Assembly: GCA_002753275.1 (NCBI GenBank)
Contig: PEAA01000010.1
Location: forward strand, 1 to 58,094
Reading direction: 5' to 3'
Length of the DNA: 58,094 nucleotides
From: Zetaproteobacteria bacterium
Lineage (GTDB): Bacteria; Pseudomonadota; Zetaproteobacteria; Mariprofundales; Mariprofundaceae
The position numbers and the translations under genes are program-made. Under the pieces are notes generated by a model that saw nothing but the letters and a program-made list of their open reading frames with translations, ran no database searches and was not told the DNA's origin. Every line of letters begins with the position of its first letter. Position 1 is the first letter of the stretch. This document shows positions 8,935-17,695 of the stretch, one piece after another.

Positions 8935-9792
8935 CTACTCAACCGTTGCTGCCGGTTGCTGCATTAACGCAGGAGTTTCAACCTCCGGAGCAACCATTGG
9001 CAACGCATGTGGCGATGAATATTGACTATAATTTTCATCCATCGGAGTTAACTGTTTATACATTTTCGAATCAATGATTGGCGCAGGATGGGTCTCTGTA
9101 TCAACCTTGTAGTACTCAATACGCCGGAAGTTGGTGATATCTGCGATCAGATACCAAGGAAACTTGGAAATGGCAATATTATAATCTCGCAGTGCCATAT
9201 GGTACTCCGCACGCCGTGAAGTAATCATGGTCTCAATTTCAACCAATTGAGCCATCAAAGTATGGTAGGTTTTGGAGGTTTGAATGTTTGGATACTGCTC
9301 AACAACGGCCATCAAACGCCCCATGGCACCGACCCCCGTTCCTCCTTGAATCAGCTCGCCAAACAGCCGTGACATCGACGGAGGAAGTTTTCCAAGCATC
9401 TCTTCACTTTTAGATTGCAACGCTCTCAGCGACTCTTGCGAAGAATCACTGTTGGCATTTCGTGCCATTTCGGCACGCTGTTTGGATGTGGTTCTAAAAA
9501 TATCATGTTCCAACATTGCATGATTCAGGGTCAAGTTGACCAGGTTTTCAAACAAGTTTTGCCGCCGTTGAATCGAGGCTTCCACATTTCCAGATTTGGC
9601 ATAAACCTCTTCACGCAACAAAATAAACATGTTAAATTTATAAAAAAGTGTGGCTGAAAACACAATGATCGAGAGCACCGACAGCACCAGAAGCACACGC
9701 AATCCTTTGACGGGTTCGTGCCCATCATCATCCAAATCATTGCGATACAATGATGATAAACGCGCCTCGGTATGTTCTAGTTTTTTGCTAAT
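8935..9792 (-). CDS. mamQ: Magnetosome LemA-family protein MamQ, probable ATT start
   Basis: MamQ is essential for magnetosome membrane formation in Magnetospirillum. The product has one membrane segment (LRVLLVLSVLSIIVFSATLF) and a LemA-like helical domain with the hallmark IQRRQNLFENLVNLTLNHA, followed by LMAVVEQYPNIQT. The first conventional start is TTG at 9750, but the frame is open upstream to 9805. The codons after an ATT at 9792 encode SKKLEHTEARLSSLYRND, which resembles the N-terminal helix preceding the membrane segment in Magnetospirillum MamQ as I remember it. That ATT lies 7 bases after GAGGG. I therefore place the start at 9792, with moderate certainty (286 residues). Confidence 0.85.
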   Translation of the reverse strand: MSKKLEHTEARLSSLYRNDLDDDGHEPVKGLRVLLVLSVLSIIVFSATLFYKFNMFILLREEVYAKSGNVEASIQRRQNLFENLVNLTLNHAMLEHDIFRTTSKQRAEMARNANSDSSQESLRALQSKSEEMLGKLPPSMSRLFGELIQGGTGVGAMGRLMAVVEQYPNIQTSKTYHTLMAQLVEIETMITSRRAEYHMALRDYNIAISKFPWYLIADITNFRRIEYYKVDTETHPAPIIDSKMYKQLTPMDENYSQYSSPHALPMVAPEVETPALMQQPAATVE

Positions 9793-9856
9793 GTGACTAC
9801 CCTCATATTAATTTCCATTCCAAATGCTATCTCAGCCTATTACAAGCCTCAAGCAA

Positions 9857-10315
9857 TTATAAACCATTTACTGCCGTATTTCCTGGAGAAAGATTGAGCG
9901 ATGGTGCCATCGTTGACCATGCATCAAGCCCTTTCTGCCGCGAATCATTGGTCACCCGACCATTGGCTGACAAAATCTGATGGCACTCGGAACAGACTCT
10001 TTTTTCTCGCCCATCACGATGGGGAGAGCGAATTCCAGCGTGAATCGGTGGCGGAGCGACCGCAAGCAACTGCGCACTTTGAGACTGCTGCCTAGCTATC
10101 GATGGCGCACCTTTTTTACTTGGAAAAACAATATGGCACGATGCACATGCAATCCTTTCACGCCCATCACGATGCGGTGCCATCATTCCTTCCATAATAG
10201 GGGGAGCATCTTCGTAATCTGCATCATGCCATAAATCATCTGAAAAAATTGCCACCGTTCCAAGCAACAAAATAAACCCAAATGCAAGGCCAATCATCCA
10301 CTCATGCGACTTCAT
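9857..10315 (-). CDS. mamX: MamX-like magnetochrome protein (two CxxCH haem sites)
   Basis: This 152-residue protein has one N-terminal membrane helix (residues 8-24) and two c-type haem sites, CASCH (57-61) and CSECH (108-112), each preceded by the same PHRDGRE segment. These are magnetochrome domains, known only from magnetosome proteins. MamX works with MamZ in maintaining the iron redox balance for magnetite. The gene overlaps mamZ by four bases (ATGA), which supports MamX over MamT; it is shorter than Magnetospirillum MamX. The two near-identical haem segments suggest internal duplication. The C-terminal 35 residues are unremarkable. Confidence 0.75.
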   Translation of the reverse strand: MKSHEWMIGLAFGFILLLGTVAIFSDDLWHDADYEDAPPIMEGMMAPHRDGRERIACASCHIVFPSKKGAPSIARQQSQSAQLLAVAPPPIHAGIRSPHRDGREKRVCSECHQILSANGRVTNDSRQKGLDAWSTMAPSLNLSPGNTAVNGL

Positions 10316-12291
10316 CGCGCACCCCGTTTCCCTTTAGCAGCACTCTTCTCATCACCGCCCAAATTCAACCAATTTTTTTCACCACGAAGCAACGGCTTCA
10401 TGTGGTCGAACCACTCTTCAAAGGCTTTCCACATATCATTGCGGTCATTGATTTTCCTGTTTTTACGCACACGATAAGCCAGCAGATACAAAATGACCAA
10501 AAGGTAAATCACCGGTTCCATATAGTCTTGATCTGCAGCCAAAACAAAGTGAATTGCCGCCAATGGATTGATGATATAAACCAAACGGTGCATGCTCTTC
10601 CACTGCTTTCCACCCAAGCTCTTCATATGATTATTGTTGGAACTGATCGCCAGTGGAATGAGCAGTAAAAAGGCGCTAAGACCAAACCAGAGATAGGGTT
10701 CAAACAAAATATCACGCGCTATATAAGACCAAACAAAATCACACTCAATCCAAATATAATTGATCACATGAAGGACAACATAAGTAAACGCGATCAAACC
10801 CATATTGCGTGAATATCTAGCCAACTCTTTAATACCTGTAATATCACGCAAAGGAGTAATGGCCAAAGAAAGAATCAGAAAGTTAAGCGCCCAATCCCCT
10901 AAGAAGCGCTGCTGATAACCTGCAGGCATCGGTGCATCATCAAAAACACCCGACATAAACAAGCGCCCCATCAACCATGCAAAAGGCAATGCGGACAACA
11001 CAATCAACATCGGCTTAAAGCCTGTTTTATAGGGCGAAGGTAACTCCTCACCACGCGTTTCAGCTCGTCTTAACCAATAAGCATAACCGACCAACAATAA
11101 GTTTCCCGTACCAATCAAAATAAACGGTGCCTGAGGCCCCAGTGCATCGAAATAGAAGCCGCCACTTTGCACCAGAAAAATAATTCCCAAGCCACCCACA
11201 AGATGAAAAAGACTCATCATGGTTCCACGCATTTCCGGAGGTGTTTCATCAAGCATCAATACTTGTGGCGCAATTAAGCAACCCGCTTGCCCCAACCCAA
11301 TAAGCGTCAAGGGAATCAACGCAAACACCGAAAAGGGATCACCGATAAAAACTAATGAGATACAACCAACGCCAGAGAGCAATAAGCCTGAACCTATCGA
11401 TTCAACCCGCCCCCAACGACGCATAAAAGTTGACCACACTGGAATCGATATGAGCACCAGCACACCCACATAGGCAATCAACATCCCCGCCTGTGAAACC
11501 GCAGTCTCACGCGAAACACCTGAAACATCGGCCTGATACATGCACCACAACATGATAAATAGCCCTACAAAAATCATATCACTGCGTGCATAAAAAGAGG
11601 CCGCAAAGCTTAAATGCATTTTGGGTTTATCAATGATCAACTCAATAGACTCTCGCCAAGGGAAGCCATCTTTTTTCAATTTAGGAGCAACATCGACAAT
11701 GTGTCCGCGCGCCAACATCACCCCGACAACAGCAATAATCAGTGGCAAAATGGATAGCAATATAAAACCATCATACTTGGGCAACTGCATCAATACCGCA
11801 TAAAAGACACTTCCGCCAAACACCATCATAAATGCGACTTTCGCGATCGTTGCGGGGCGTGTTTCATAACGGGTAAAATCCCCAGAAAGAGTCCACAACT
11901 GCGGCCAAAAAGCAGCACTTCCCACAGCCATCAACGACCTCGAAACATAAAAAAGAAATAGCCCACCCGCCCCAAAAACCGTCGCAAGCGCCAAGCTTAC
12001 GGGAGCTAAAAATGCGCCTATTGCGGCGATCACAAATCCAAGCGTAATAATCGCACTTCGGCCTGTTTTATCCGAGAGGTAACCAAAAAAGGCGATAAAA
12101 AATAGCCCGACGATCTCCGCAACAATCTGCACGCTGGCATTAATTTCACCTGCAGATTCGGGCGGAATATGGACCATGTGACTAATGAAAATTGGCTGTA
12201 TACCAACCACCAGCGACATAAACACTGTAGATAGCGCACAAAGCAAATATAGCGTATTAAAATGCTTAGCATCAATTCGATCGATATGCAT
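10312..12291 (-). CDS. mamZ: MamZ: major-facilitator transporter fused to a ferric-reductase-like domain
   Basis: The 659-residue product joins an MFS transporter (about residues 1-420) to a YedZ/FRD-type haem-containing transmembrane domain (about 450-620, with histidines in YVVLHVINYIWIE and SMHRLVYI). This fusion is the signature of MamZ, proposed to move iron and adjust its oxidation state for magnetite. The MFS half resembles MamH (25586-26857), including DKTGRS versus DRLGRV in loop 2 and GQAGCLI in helix 10. The start is ATG at 12291, three bases after a 36-codon ORF. It overlaps mamX by ATGA. In Magnetospirillum mamZ lies in a separate mamXY operon; here it is inside the main cluster. 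Confidence 0.93.
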   Translation of the reverse strand: MHIDRIDAKHFNTLYLLCALSTVFMSLVVGIQPIFISHMVHIPPESAGEINASVQIVAEIVGLFFIAFFGYLSDKTGRSAIITLGFVIAAIGAFLAPVSLALATVFGAGGLFLFYVSRSLMAVGSAAFWPQLWTLSGDFTRYETRPATIAKVAFMMVFGGSVFYAVLMQLPKYDGFILLSILPLIIAVVGVMLARGHIVDVAPKLKKDGFPWRESIELIIDKPKMHLSFAASFYARSDMIFVGLFIMLWCMYQADVSGVSRETAVSQAGMLIAYVGVLVLISIPVWSTFMRRWGRVESIGSGLLLSGVGCISLVFIGDPFSVFALIPLTLIGLGQAGCLIAPQVLMLDETPPEMRGTMMSLFHLVGGLGIIFLVQSGGFYFDALGPQAPFILIGTGNLLLVGYAYWLRRAETRGEELPSPYKTGFKPMLIVLSALPFAWLMGRLFMSGVFDDAPMPAGYQQRFLGDWALNFLILSLAITPLRDITGIKELARYSRNMGLIAFTYVVLHVINYIWIECDFVWSYIARDILFEPYLWFGLSAFLLLIPLAISSNNNHMKSLGGKQWKSMHRLVYIINPLAAIHFVLAADQDYMEPVIYLLVILYLLAYRVRKNRKINDRNDMWKAFEEWFDHMKPLLRGEKNWLNLGGDEKSAAKGKRGAR

Positions 12292-12294
12292 CTG

Positions 12295-12405
12295 TTACTT
12301 CACCTCTTCAACATGGAGCACAACCTGCAACGGTATGCTTGAATACAAAAATAACAAGCCCTCACACACCAAGGGAATCACCATAAAAACAGCGACAAAT
12401 CTCAT
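12295..12405 (-). CDS. 36-residue single-helix membrane peptide between feoB and mamZ
   Basis: Too short for routine gene calling, this frame starts at ATG 12405, overlapping the feoB TGA by four bases (ATGA), and ends TAA three bases before the mamZ ATG, so it fits the coupled layout on both sides. The peptide begins MRFVAVFMVIPLVCEG, is hydrophobic through about residue 28 and ends LHVEEVK, consistent with one membrane helix and a charged tail. I recognise no family. It could be a small subunit or regulator of FeoB or MamZ, or a translational coupling leader; function is inference from position only. Confidence 0.55.
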   Translation of the reverse strand: MRFVAVFMVIPLVCEGLLFLYSSIPLQVVLHVEEVK

Positions 12406-14501
12406 AATAGTTTTAATACCCATTGCACACTTTCCAACACCAAACGCAACAAAAATGCAATCAACAGCGCAACGCCCGTAGATAAAAATACTGAATAAAT
12501 AGCCTGTTTAAACCCTATTGTTTTCATCATAATGGCAATAGTTGAAACACATGGCACATAAAATGTTAGAAAAATTAAAAATACAAAAATTTGAATCCAA
12601 TCCATCTGCCCTGCGACACCCGCAACACCAACTACACCAAGAGCCTGAAACATCATTGCCAAAGAAAGTTCTTTACGCAAAATGCCAAACAATAATGGCA
12701 CACCCAGCACCACCGGCAATCCTAATGCCCAATACACAATCGGTGACAATGCTCGATTAATCGCATCATCAACATGCGCATATTGAAGAAGTGCAACAAT
12801 CACCGTGCCTAGAACCAACAAAGGAAGAACAATCGTAATAACATCTTTAATACGATCCCAAGTTATTTTAAAAACATTCCCGAATTGTGGCATACTGTAT
12901 TCTGGCATACTCTGTACTTGCCCGGGCGCAAGGCTTGGGTATTTTGCCGTTAAAATCCGGCTCAAAATAGCAATCACCGCGATCGTTAACATAAAAATGG
13001 CAAACACGCCTATCCCACCAAGATACATTCCACCAAGAGCAAGAACCACCCCTGAGCGGGCAGAACAGGGCACAAAGGTTACCAACACCGACGCGATAAC
13101 TTTATCCCTTCCCGTTGCGATCTGATGCAAAGCCGAAATCGCCGGGACATTGCACCCCATGCCCAACAGGAATGGAAAAGCCACATTCCCGTGCAGACCT
13201 AAATGATGAAACATCCGATCCACCACAAAGGCAATACGCTGCATCACCCCAGTCTGTTCCATCGTCACCAAAAGTAAAATCAATGGCAGCATATAGGGGA
13301 TAACAATGCCAACCAGCCCTACCATCCCTTCAAGCACAGACTTATAAATAAGACCATCTAAACCTGGAAAATTCCAGGCCTCCAACAAACCTGCCAACGG
13401 TGCCGATGAGACCGCATCAAGAATCCCACTGAATTCAAACACAACATAAAGAATGGCCGCAAAAACAGAAAGGCTCGTCAACACCCCCCACTGAGGATGC
13501 AACAAAATCCCATCAAAAAGATCTGACCATGTTGCTGGCGCACTACTTTTACCAAAACCGGTAGCATCTTCCGCCAATGACATCGCATGATGATGCCGCT
13601 CAACATCCATCTCCGCTGCAATCGAACGCGGCAATCGTACATTCGCTTGTTCAATAATACTCTGACATTGAATAAGAATATCGGGGAAATGCATCTCCAT
13701 CTCTCCGGTAAAGTACTCATCCTGTTCAACAATCTGCGTAACTAAAAAATCTACAGGAACCGCAAAGGCTTTGGCTAGCGCATCTTGATCTAGAATCGTT
13801 TCAATTTGATCACGCCACTGTTCAATATGTGGATAGCACTCATGCAAAGCAGGAGTTTTTTTACTCCGCAGTGCCTCAAGAGCGGTTTCAAACACCTCGC
13901 TGATGCCATGACCCTCAATCGCAGTCATAGGAACAACGGGCATACCCAGAGTCTTCGAGATTTCGGTAAGGTTAATCGTTAGCCCTTTCGCCTTGGCTTG
14001 ATCCATCATATTCAATGCCAAAACAACAGGCTTACCCAAAGTCGCAAGTTCAAATGAAAGTTCTAAACTTCGTCCCAGCATGGTTGAATCAATCACATGC
14101 ACAATCACATCGGGGCTACGAAAAGGCGCCGGCGGCTCTGAACTTTCATGCGCAGAGACCATCGGGCGATCATCGCCCCAAAGAATATATTTCAAACTCT
14201 CCAGATCATCGCCTTTCAAATGACGCAAAGACATCATACTGGGAAGATCGATAAGGTTAATCTCATCCAAGCCCACATTCACAGGACATTCAGAATAAAC
14301 CTTATCGGTTCCACTTAAACGATCGGTATGAACGCTGGTACTTGAGACAATATTAAAGATCTCGCTTTTACCACTTTTGGGCTGCCCCACCAAGGCAACA
14401 CGGGCGCGTTTTTCTCGGCGAAATAACGGTTTAGGAGCCGATATAGGGGTCCACTCATCGTCTGCTAGCAGCGATTCTTGTTCATCTTTTCGACGACTCA
14501 T
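12402..14501 (-). CDS. feoB: FeoB-type ferrous iron transporter of the magnetosome cluster
   Basis: FeoB imports Fe2+ across the inner membrane through a G-protein-linked channel. The 699-residue product has an N-terminal GTPase domain with G1 GQPKSGKS (39-46), G4 NMMD and an SA-like VPMTAIEG, then the gate motifs LLVTMEQTGVMQRIA and LGMGCNVPAI, and a C-terminal membrane domain. It is shorter than typical FeoB (about 770). The G3 motif reads DLPSMM rather than DLPG: the conserved glycine is replaced by serine, which may slow or alter GTP turnover. No feoA is adjacent. It overlaps mamT upstream and a 36-residue ORF downstream (both ATGA), so it is embedded in the mam operon. Confidence 0.92.
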   Translation of the reverse strand: MSRRKDEQESLLADDEWTPISAPKPLFRREKRARVALVGQPKSGKSEIFNIVSSTSVHTDRLSGTDKVYSECPVNVGLDEINLIDLPSMMSLRHLKGDDLESLKYILWGDDRPMVSAHESSEPPAPFRSPDVIVHVIDSTMLGRSLELSFELATLGKPVVLALNMMDQAKAKGLTINLTEISKTLGMPVVPMTAIEGHGISEVFETALEALRSKKTPALHECYPHIEQWRDQIETILDQDALAKAFAVPVDFLVTQIVEQDEYFTGEMEMHFPDILIQCQSIIEQANVRLPRSIAAEMDVERHHHAMSLAEDATGFGKSSAPATWSDLFDGILLHPQWGVLTSLSVFAAILYVVFEFSGILDAVSSAPLAGLLEAWNFPGLDGLIYKSVLEGMVGLVGIVIPYMLPLILLLVTMEQTGVMQRIAFVVDRMFHHLGLHGNVAFPFLLGMGCNVPAISALHQIATGRDKVIASVLVTFVPCSARSGVVLALGGMYLGGIGVFAIFMLTIAVIAILSRILTAKYPSLAPGQVQSMPEYSMPQFGNVFKITWDRIKDVITIVLPLLVLGTVIVALLQYAHVDDAINRALSPIVYWALGLPVVLGVPLLFGILRKELSLAMMFQALGVVGVAGVAGQMDWIQIFVFLIFLTFYVPCVSTIAIMMKTIGFKQAIYSVFLSTGVALLIAFLLRLVLESVQWVLKLL

Positions 14502-15040
14502 AATACAAACCCTCTTCGTTTTTCAACCACGGGCACTTTGACAACAATGTTATGGCACTTGATACATCGACCCGCAGGTGGATGAGGACGCTGCGAATTT
14601 GCCCGCAACGGTGGTCCCATTTTATGCACGCGCGACATCTCTTCTAAAAGCGCACCTGCAGGTGTTTTAAACTGTGAGCCTGCCTTAGCACCACCCTCAA
14701 AAAGATGACAGTTGACACAGTTACCCACAAAAGGATGCGGCATCTGGTCTCCAGCACGAATAGCAGGGATATGCTTGACCACCATCAGCTGATGTGTCTC
14801 ATCGGGGATAAATGTATCTTGTATAACACCTTTAACCGTAGGATCCGCAGGATTGGGCATGCGACCGGTTAAGATCCCTTCAGTAGGCCGACTGATAAAG
14901 TAATCATCCAACGATGAAGCATGCTGATGAATAACTTCCCAAAAAAGCCCCACAAACACGACCGCAACAAAGACTAGAATCACCGGTTTTTGGCGTATGC
15001 GCACTCTCCACTGCTGCCACCACTTAGGCTGGAGACTCAT
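14498..15040 (-). CDS. mamT: Magnetochrome protein MamT
   Basis: MamT is a membrane-anchored c-type cytochrome involved in magnetite maturation. The 180-residue product has one membrane helix (residues 18-34) and two haem sites, CVNCH (108-112) after PHPFVGN and CIKCH (159-163) after RPHPPAGR. These magnetochrome contexts and the KAGSQFKTPAGALLEE segment between them match MamT. It lies between mamA and feoB, instead of at the end of the cluster as in Magnetospirillum, and overlaps feoB by four bases. Confidence 0.88.
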   Translation of the reverse strand: MSLQPKWWQQWRVRIRQKPVILVFVAVVFVGLFWEVIHQHASSLDDYFISRPTEGILTGRMPNPADPTVKGVIQDTFIPDETHQLMVVKHIPAIRAGDQMPHPFVGNCVNCHLFEGGAKAGSQFKTPAGALLEEMSRVHKMGPPLRANSQRPHPPAGRCIKCHNIVVKVPVVEKRRGFVL

Positions 15041-15078
15041 CCTATCAACCTTTGATCTTCAACCATTCCAGTACGCAC

Positions 15079-15720
15079 TCACAAGGCTTCTTGTTCACTG
15101 GCTTTTTTAAAATAGATGACCGCTTGATCTCGATCTCCCTTCTGCTCATAGGCATAACCTATCAGGCTGTAGAGTTTTTGCTCATCAGGGCGAAGCTCTA
15201 AAGCTTTCTCAAAAGCAGCAATCGCCTCATCATACTGTTTGCAATGATCGTGGGAGACCCCCAAACGGTACCATGCATTATAATTCTCAGGTGAGGACTC
15301 AACCACGCCATTTAACAAAGGAATTGCATTCTCATACTGCCCCACTTGTGTATAAGCAAGGCCAAGTGCCGCCTGTATTTTCAAGTTGCTTTGATCTTTT
15401 TGCAGCGCATGCTCAATCATCTTCACGCCCTCTTCCGTCCGGTTGGCATGCATCATTGAAACACCCAAAGACAACAAAACCTGCTGGTCATCGCACCCTT
15501 GCTCGCGCAGCAGCGGCTCTAAAATCGTAACAGCCTTCGCATACTCACCTTTTTTAGCGAGTTGCATCCCTTTATCCAAGTAATATTCGCGTGATATCGA
15601 TGGGTCAATACTGAATACCGATTGAAAGTTAGCTATCATTTTTTCGCTCACACGACTCAACTTGACCACCATCGATTTGGTATACAAGCCTACCAGGTCC
15701 AACATATTTTGATCTCTCAT
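15079..15720 (-). CDS. mamA: Magnetosome TPR protein MamA
   Basis: MamA coats the cytoplasmic face of the magnetosome and acts as an assembly scaffold. The 213-residue soluble product is made of about five tetratricopeptide repeats from residue 45 onward (for example YYLDKGMQLAKKGEYAKAV and AWYRLGVSHDHCKQYDEAI), without membrane segments. It follows mamP by 18 bases in the conserved order O-P-A. The ATG at 15720 is the natural start. Confidence 0.93.
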   Translation of the reverse strand: MRDQNMLDLVGLYTKSMVVKLSRVSEKMIANFQSVFSIDPSISREYYLDKGMQLAKKGEYAKAVTILEPLLREQGCDDQQVLLSLGVSMMHANRTEEGVKMIEHALQKDQSNLKIQAALGLAYTQVGQYENAIPLLNGVVESSPENYNAWYRLGVSHDHCKQYDEAIAAFEKALELRPDEQKLYSLIGYAYEQKGDRDQAVIYFKKASEQEAL

Positions 15721-15738
15721 TTTAACGCCCTCTTCTCA

Positions 15739-16707
15739 TTACTTAATCACATGGCAAGCCATGCATTCGCCGCGATCTCGATGCGGCATAATACCCTTAC
15801 GCACATCGTTCATTGTGATGGCTGGAGGTGGCAAAGTGATCATATCTGGCGGAGTTGCCAACTCAAAACCTGTACCAATGTTATGACAGTTGGTGCACGC
15901 ACCCCGATGCGGGTGGGGCCGTTGTGATCCTGGCAAAATCATTGGTGCCGCCTCAACCTGGGCAAAGCCTAAAGGAAGTTCATCCTGCATCGTTATCGAA
16001 AGGGACTGCACTTTATAGCGCCCATCGTCATTAAGCTCCTTTGTTGGACGCAGCACGCCCACATTGACGGCTGTTTCATTTTGGAACTGACGGGTCGCCA
16101 ATTGGAAATCCTCTAGCGTTTCAACCCGTTGGTCCATAATGCGCACAATAATATCAGCAGCAAGCAAGCCACTTGCCGCGGCAACCAAGGTCACCTCTTC
16201 AATCATCACACCCTTCAACCCTTTTGGATATTTCAATTTTTGGCGCAATTCTGCATCAAGACGGCGTGTATCCATCCCTTGCCAATGGGCCTCAAACAGT
16301 TGCAACTTGGCCGGCAAAAAGTTGGGCACATCCAACTGCTTATGAATATTGGCGAGACTTCGCTGCTTAATATCTTGGTTAATTTGATTCAAATCAATAT
16401 TACTCGGCACCGTTGCCACCTCTTGCACGCCCATCACTTGATTTTGATTATTGGCCACAAACATACTGTTGGGTCCCGAGGTTAAAGGATCGGGCAAAAG
16501 CGCTTGCGCCGCACCATTATTGAGCAGCATTGCGGAGGTAGAGGGCTGTGAGATCAATGCCTTTTTCTGTTTTGCATCACTGTTCACGCTCATTAAAAGA
16601 TATGCGATAACAATCGCAAGCGCCAAACAAGCAATAAGGATCTCGATACGGGTATCCCGAATGGCATCTCGCGCACCCAGGAACCAAATAATCACTTTTG
16701 ATTTCAA
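15739..16707 (-). CDS. mamP: Magnetosome PDZ-magnetochrome protein MamP
   Basis: MamP is an iron oxidase that makes mixed-valence iron for magnetite; its PDZ domain frames an acidic iron-binding crucible and its haems carry electrons. The 322-residue product has an N-terminal membrane helix (residues 23-41), a linker, a PDZ domain (about 140-235) and two haem sites: CTNCH (271-275), preceded by GSQRPHPHRGA, and CMACH (315-319), preceded by PHRDRGE, close to the C terminus. The start is TTG at 16707, 7 bases after AGGAG; no ATG fits. It follows mamO by 19 bases. Confidence 0.93.
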   Translation of the reverse strand: MKSKVIIWFLGARDAIRDTRIEILIACLALAIVIAYLLMSVNSDAKQKKALISQPSTSAMLLNNGAAQALLPDPLTSGPNSMFVANNQNQVMGVQEVATVPSNIDLNQINQDIKQRSLANIHKQLDVPNFLPAKLQLFEAHWQGMDTRRLDAELRQKLKYPKGLKGVMIEEVTLVAAASGLLAADIIVRIMDQRVETLEDFQLATRQFQNETAVNVGVLRPTKELNDDGRYKVQSLSITMQDELPLGFAQVEAAPMILPGSQRPHPHRGACTNCHNIGTGFELATPPDMITLPPPAITMNDVRKGIMPHRDRGECMACHVIK

Positions 16708-16726
16708 AACAAACTCCTAGCCATCA

Positions 16727-17695
16727 TTACCCTACAAGCATCTTGACAGCAATCACGGACATAATCACCACATAGATCCATTTCAAAATATGCACGGGCA
16801 AGATATTCATCAACTGCGCCCCAAGACGACCACCAATATAAGCACCTGGAATCATGATTGCAGCCAATACAACAGGTGCATGCCAAGTAATCAGCCCTGT
16901 ACTTAAGCCATGCGAAAACGCAACAACAGCGCCCGAAACCGAAGCCCAAAAGACCAAAACCGAACTGTTTGCAATGGCGTTCTGCAATGACATTTTTGCA
17001 ACATAACGCTGCAGCGGAACCTCAACAACACCACCACTAATACCTAACAGCCCAGAAATCATCCCCATAGGTAGGCCAAGCAGCACATTTTTATAGGTAA
17101 AATAATGGTACTTCACACGACTCGAAACCTTCTCATAAGCGGAGAGATGCAACACATCTTCAATCGATTCAATCATTGGCTCACGATTCTTTTCAAGATC
17201 TTTTTCACGCAAAATCACTTTATCAGGATGATCTCCAAAAAGCTCATGCAACCCCTTTGCAACCATCAACAGTGCAAAAACACCCAACATAATCGCCACG
17301 GTTCGATCACCAATATGATTGCCAATAAAATAACCGGCAACAATTCCTACCACAGCCCACGGTAAAAGCGGCGTAACATGGCTCCAAAGAATTAACGCCG
17401 CTTTTTGATTTCTGAGCGCCGATGCACCATAGACAAAGATATTGGTCAAATATGCAACCGGACGAATTAAATACATCCCGTAGCCAAAAATTACCATCAT
17501 ACCCGCAACCTGGATCACGCCACCACCCATGGTCATCATTCCACCCGCAACACCTGCAAAGAGCGCCAAAAGCACTAACTTAAGAATATCTGTTAAAGTA
17601 AACCCAGAAATAATTTGTGTAGCGGTGTGTTCCACATCCACTTTTTTGATTGCAACAGCCTGTTGCAGCGTATTGACTGCATCCCCCCCCCCCAA
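16727..17695 (-). CDS. mamO: MamO C-terminal TauE/SafE transporter half (out of frame with N-terminal half)
   Basis: This 322-residue frame encodes an eight-helix TauE/SafE-family permease with the paired motifs GGMMTMGGGVIQVAGM and GLLGISGGVVEVPL. In Magnetospirillum this domain is the C-terminal half of MamO, fused to the protease-like half. Here the two halves lie in different frames and join at an 11-G tract (17683-17693); ten G residues would restore one protein of about 670 residues. The nominal TTG start at 17695 sits inside the tract and is unlikely to be a real initiation site. Confidence 0.9.
   Translation of the reverse strand: MGGGDAVNTLQQAVAIKKVDVEHTATQIISGFTLTDILKLVLLALFAGVAGGMMTMGGGVIQVAGMMVIFGYGMYLIRPVAYLTNIFVYGASALRNQKAALILWSHVTPLLPWAVVGIVAGYFIGNHIGDRTVAIMLGVFALLMVAKGLHELFGDHPDKVILREKDLEKNREPMIESIEDVLHLSAYEKVSSRVKYHYFTYKNVLLGLPMGMISGLLGISGGVVEVPLQRYVAKMSLQNAIANSSVLVFWASVSGAVVAFSHGLSTGLITWHAPVVLAAIMIPGAYIGGRLGAQLMNILPVHILKWIYVVIMSVIAVKMLVG

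Noticed and set aside
9778-9806. Nine-codon ORF starting at ATG 9806 upstream of mamQ
   Set aside because: It is out of frame with mamQ, very short, and overlaps the likely mamQ ribosome site and ATT start.
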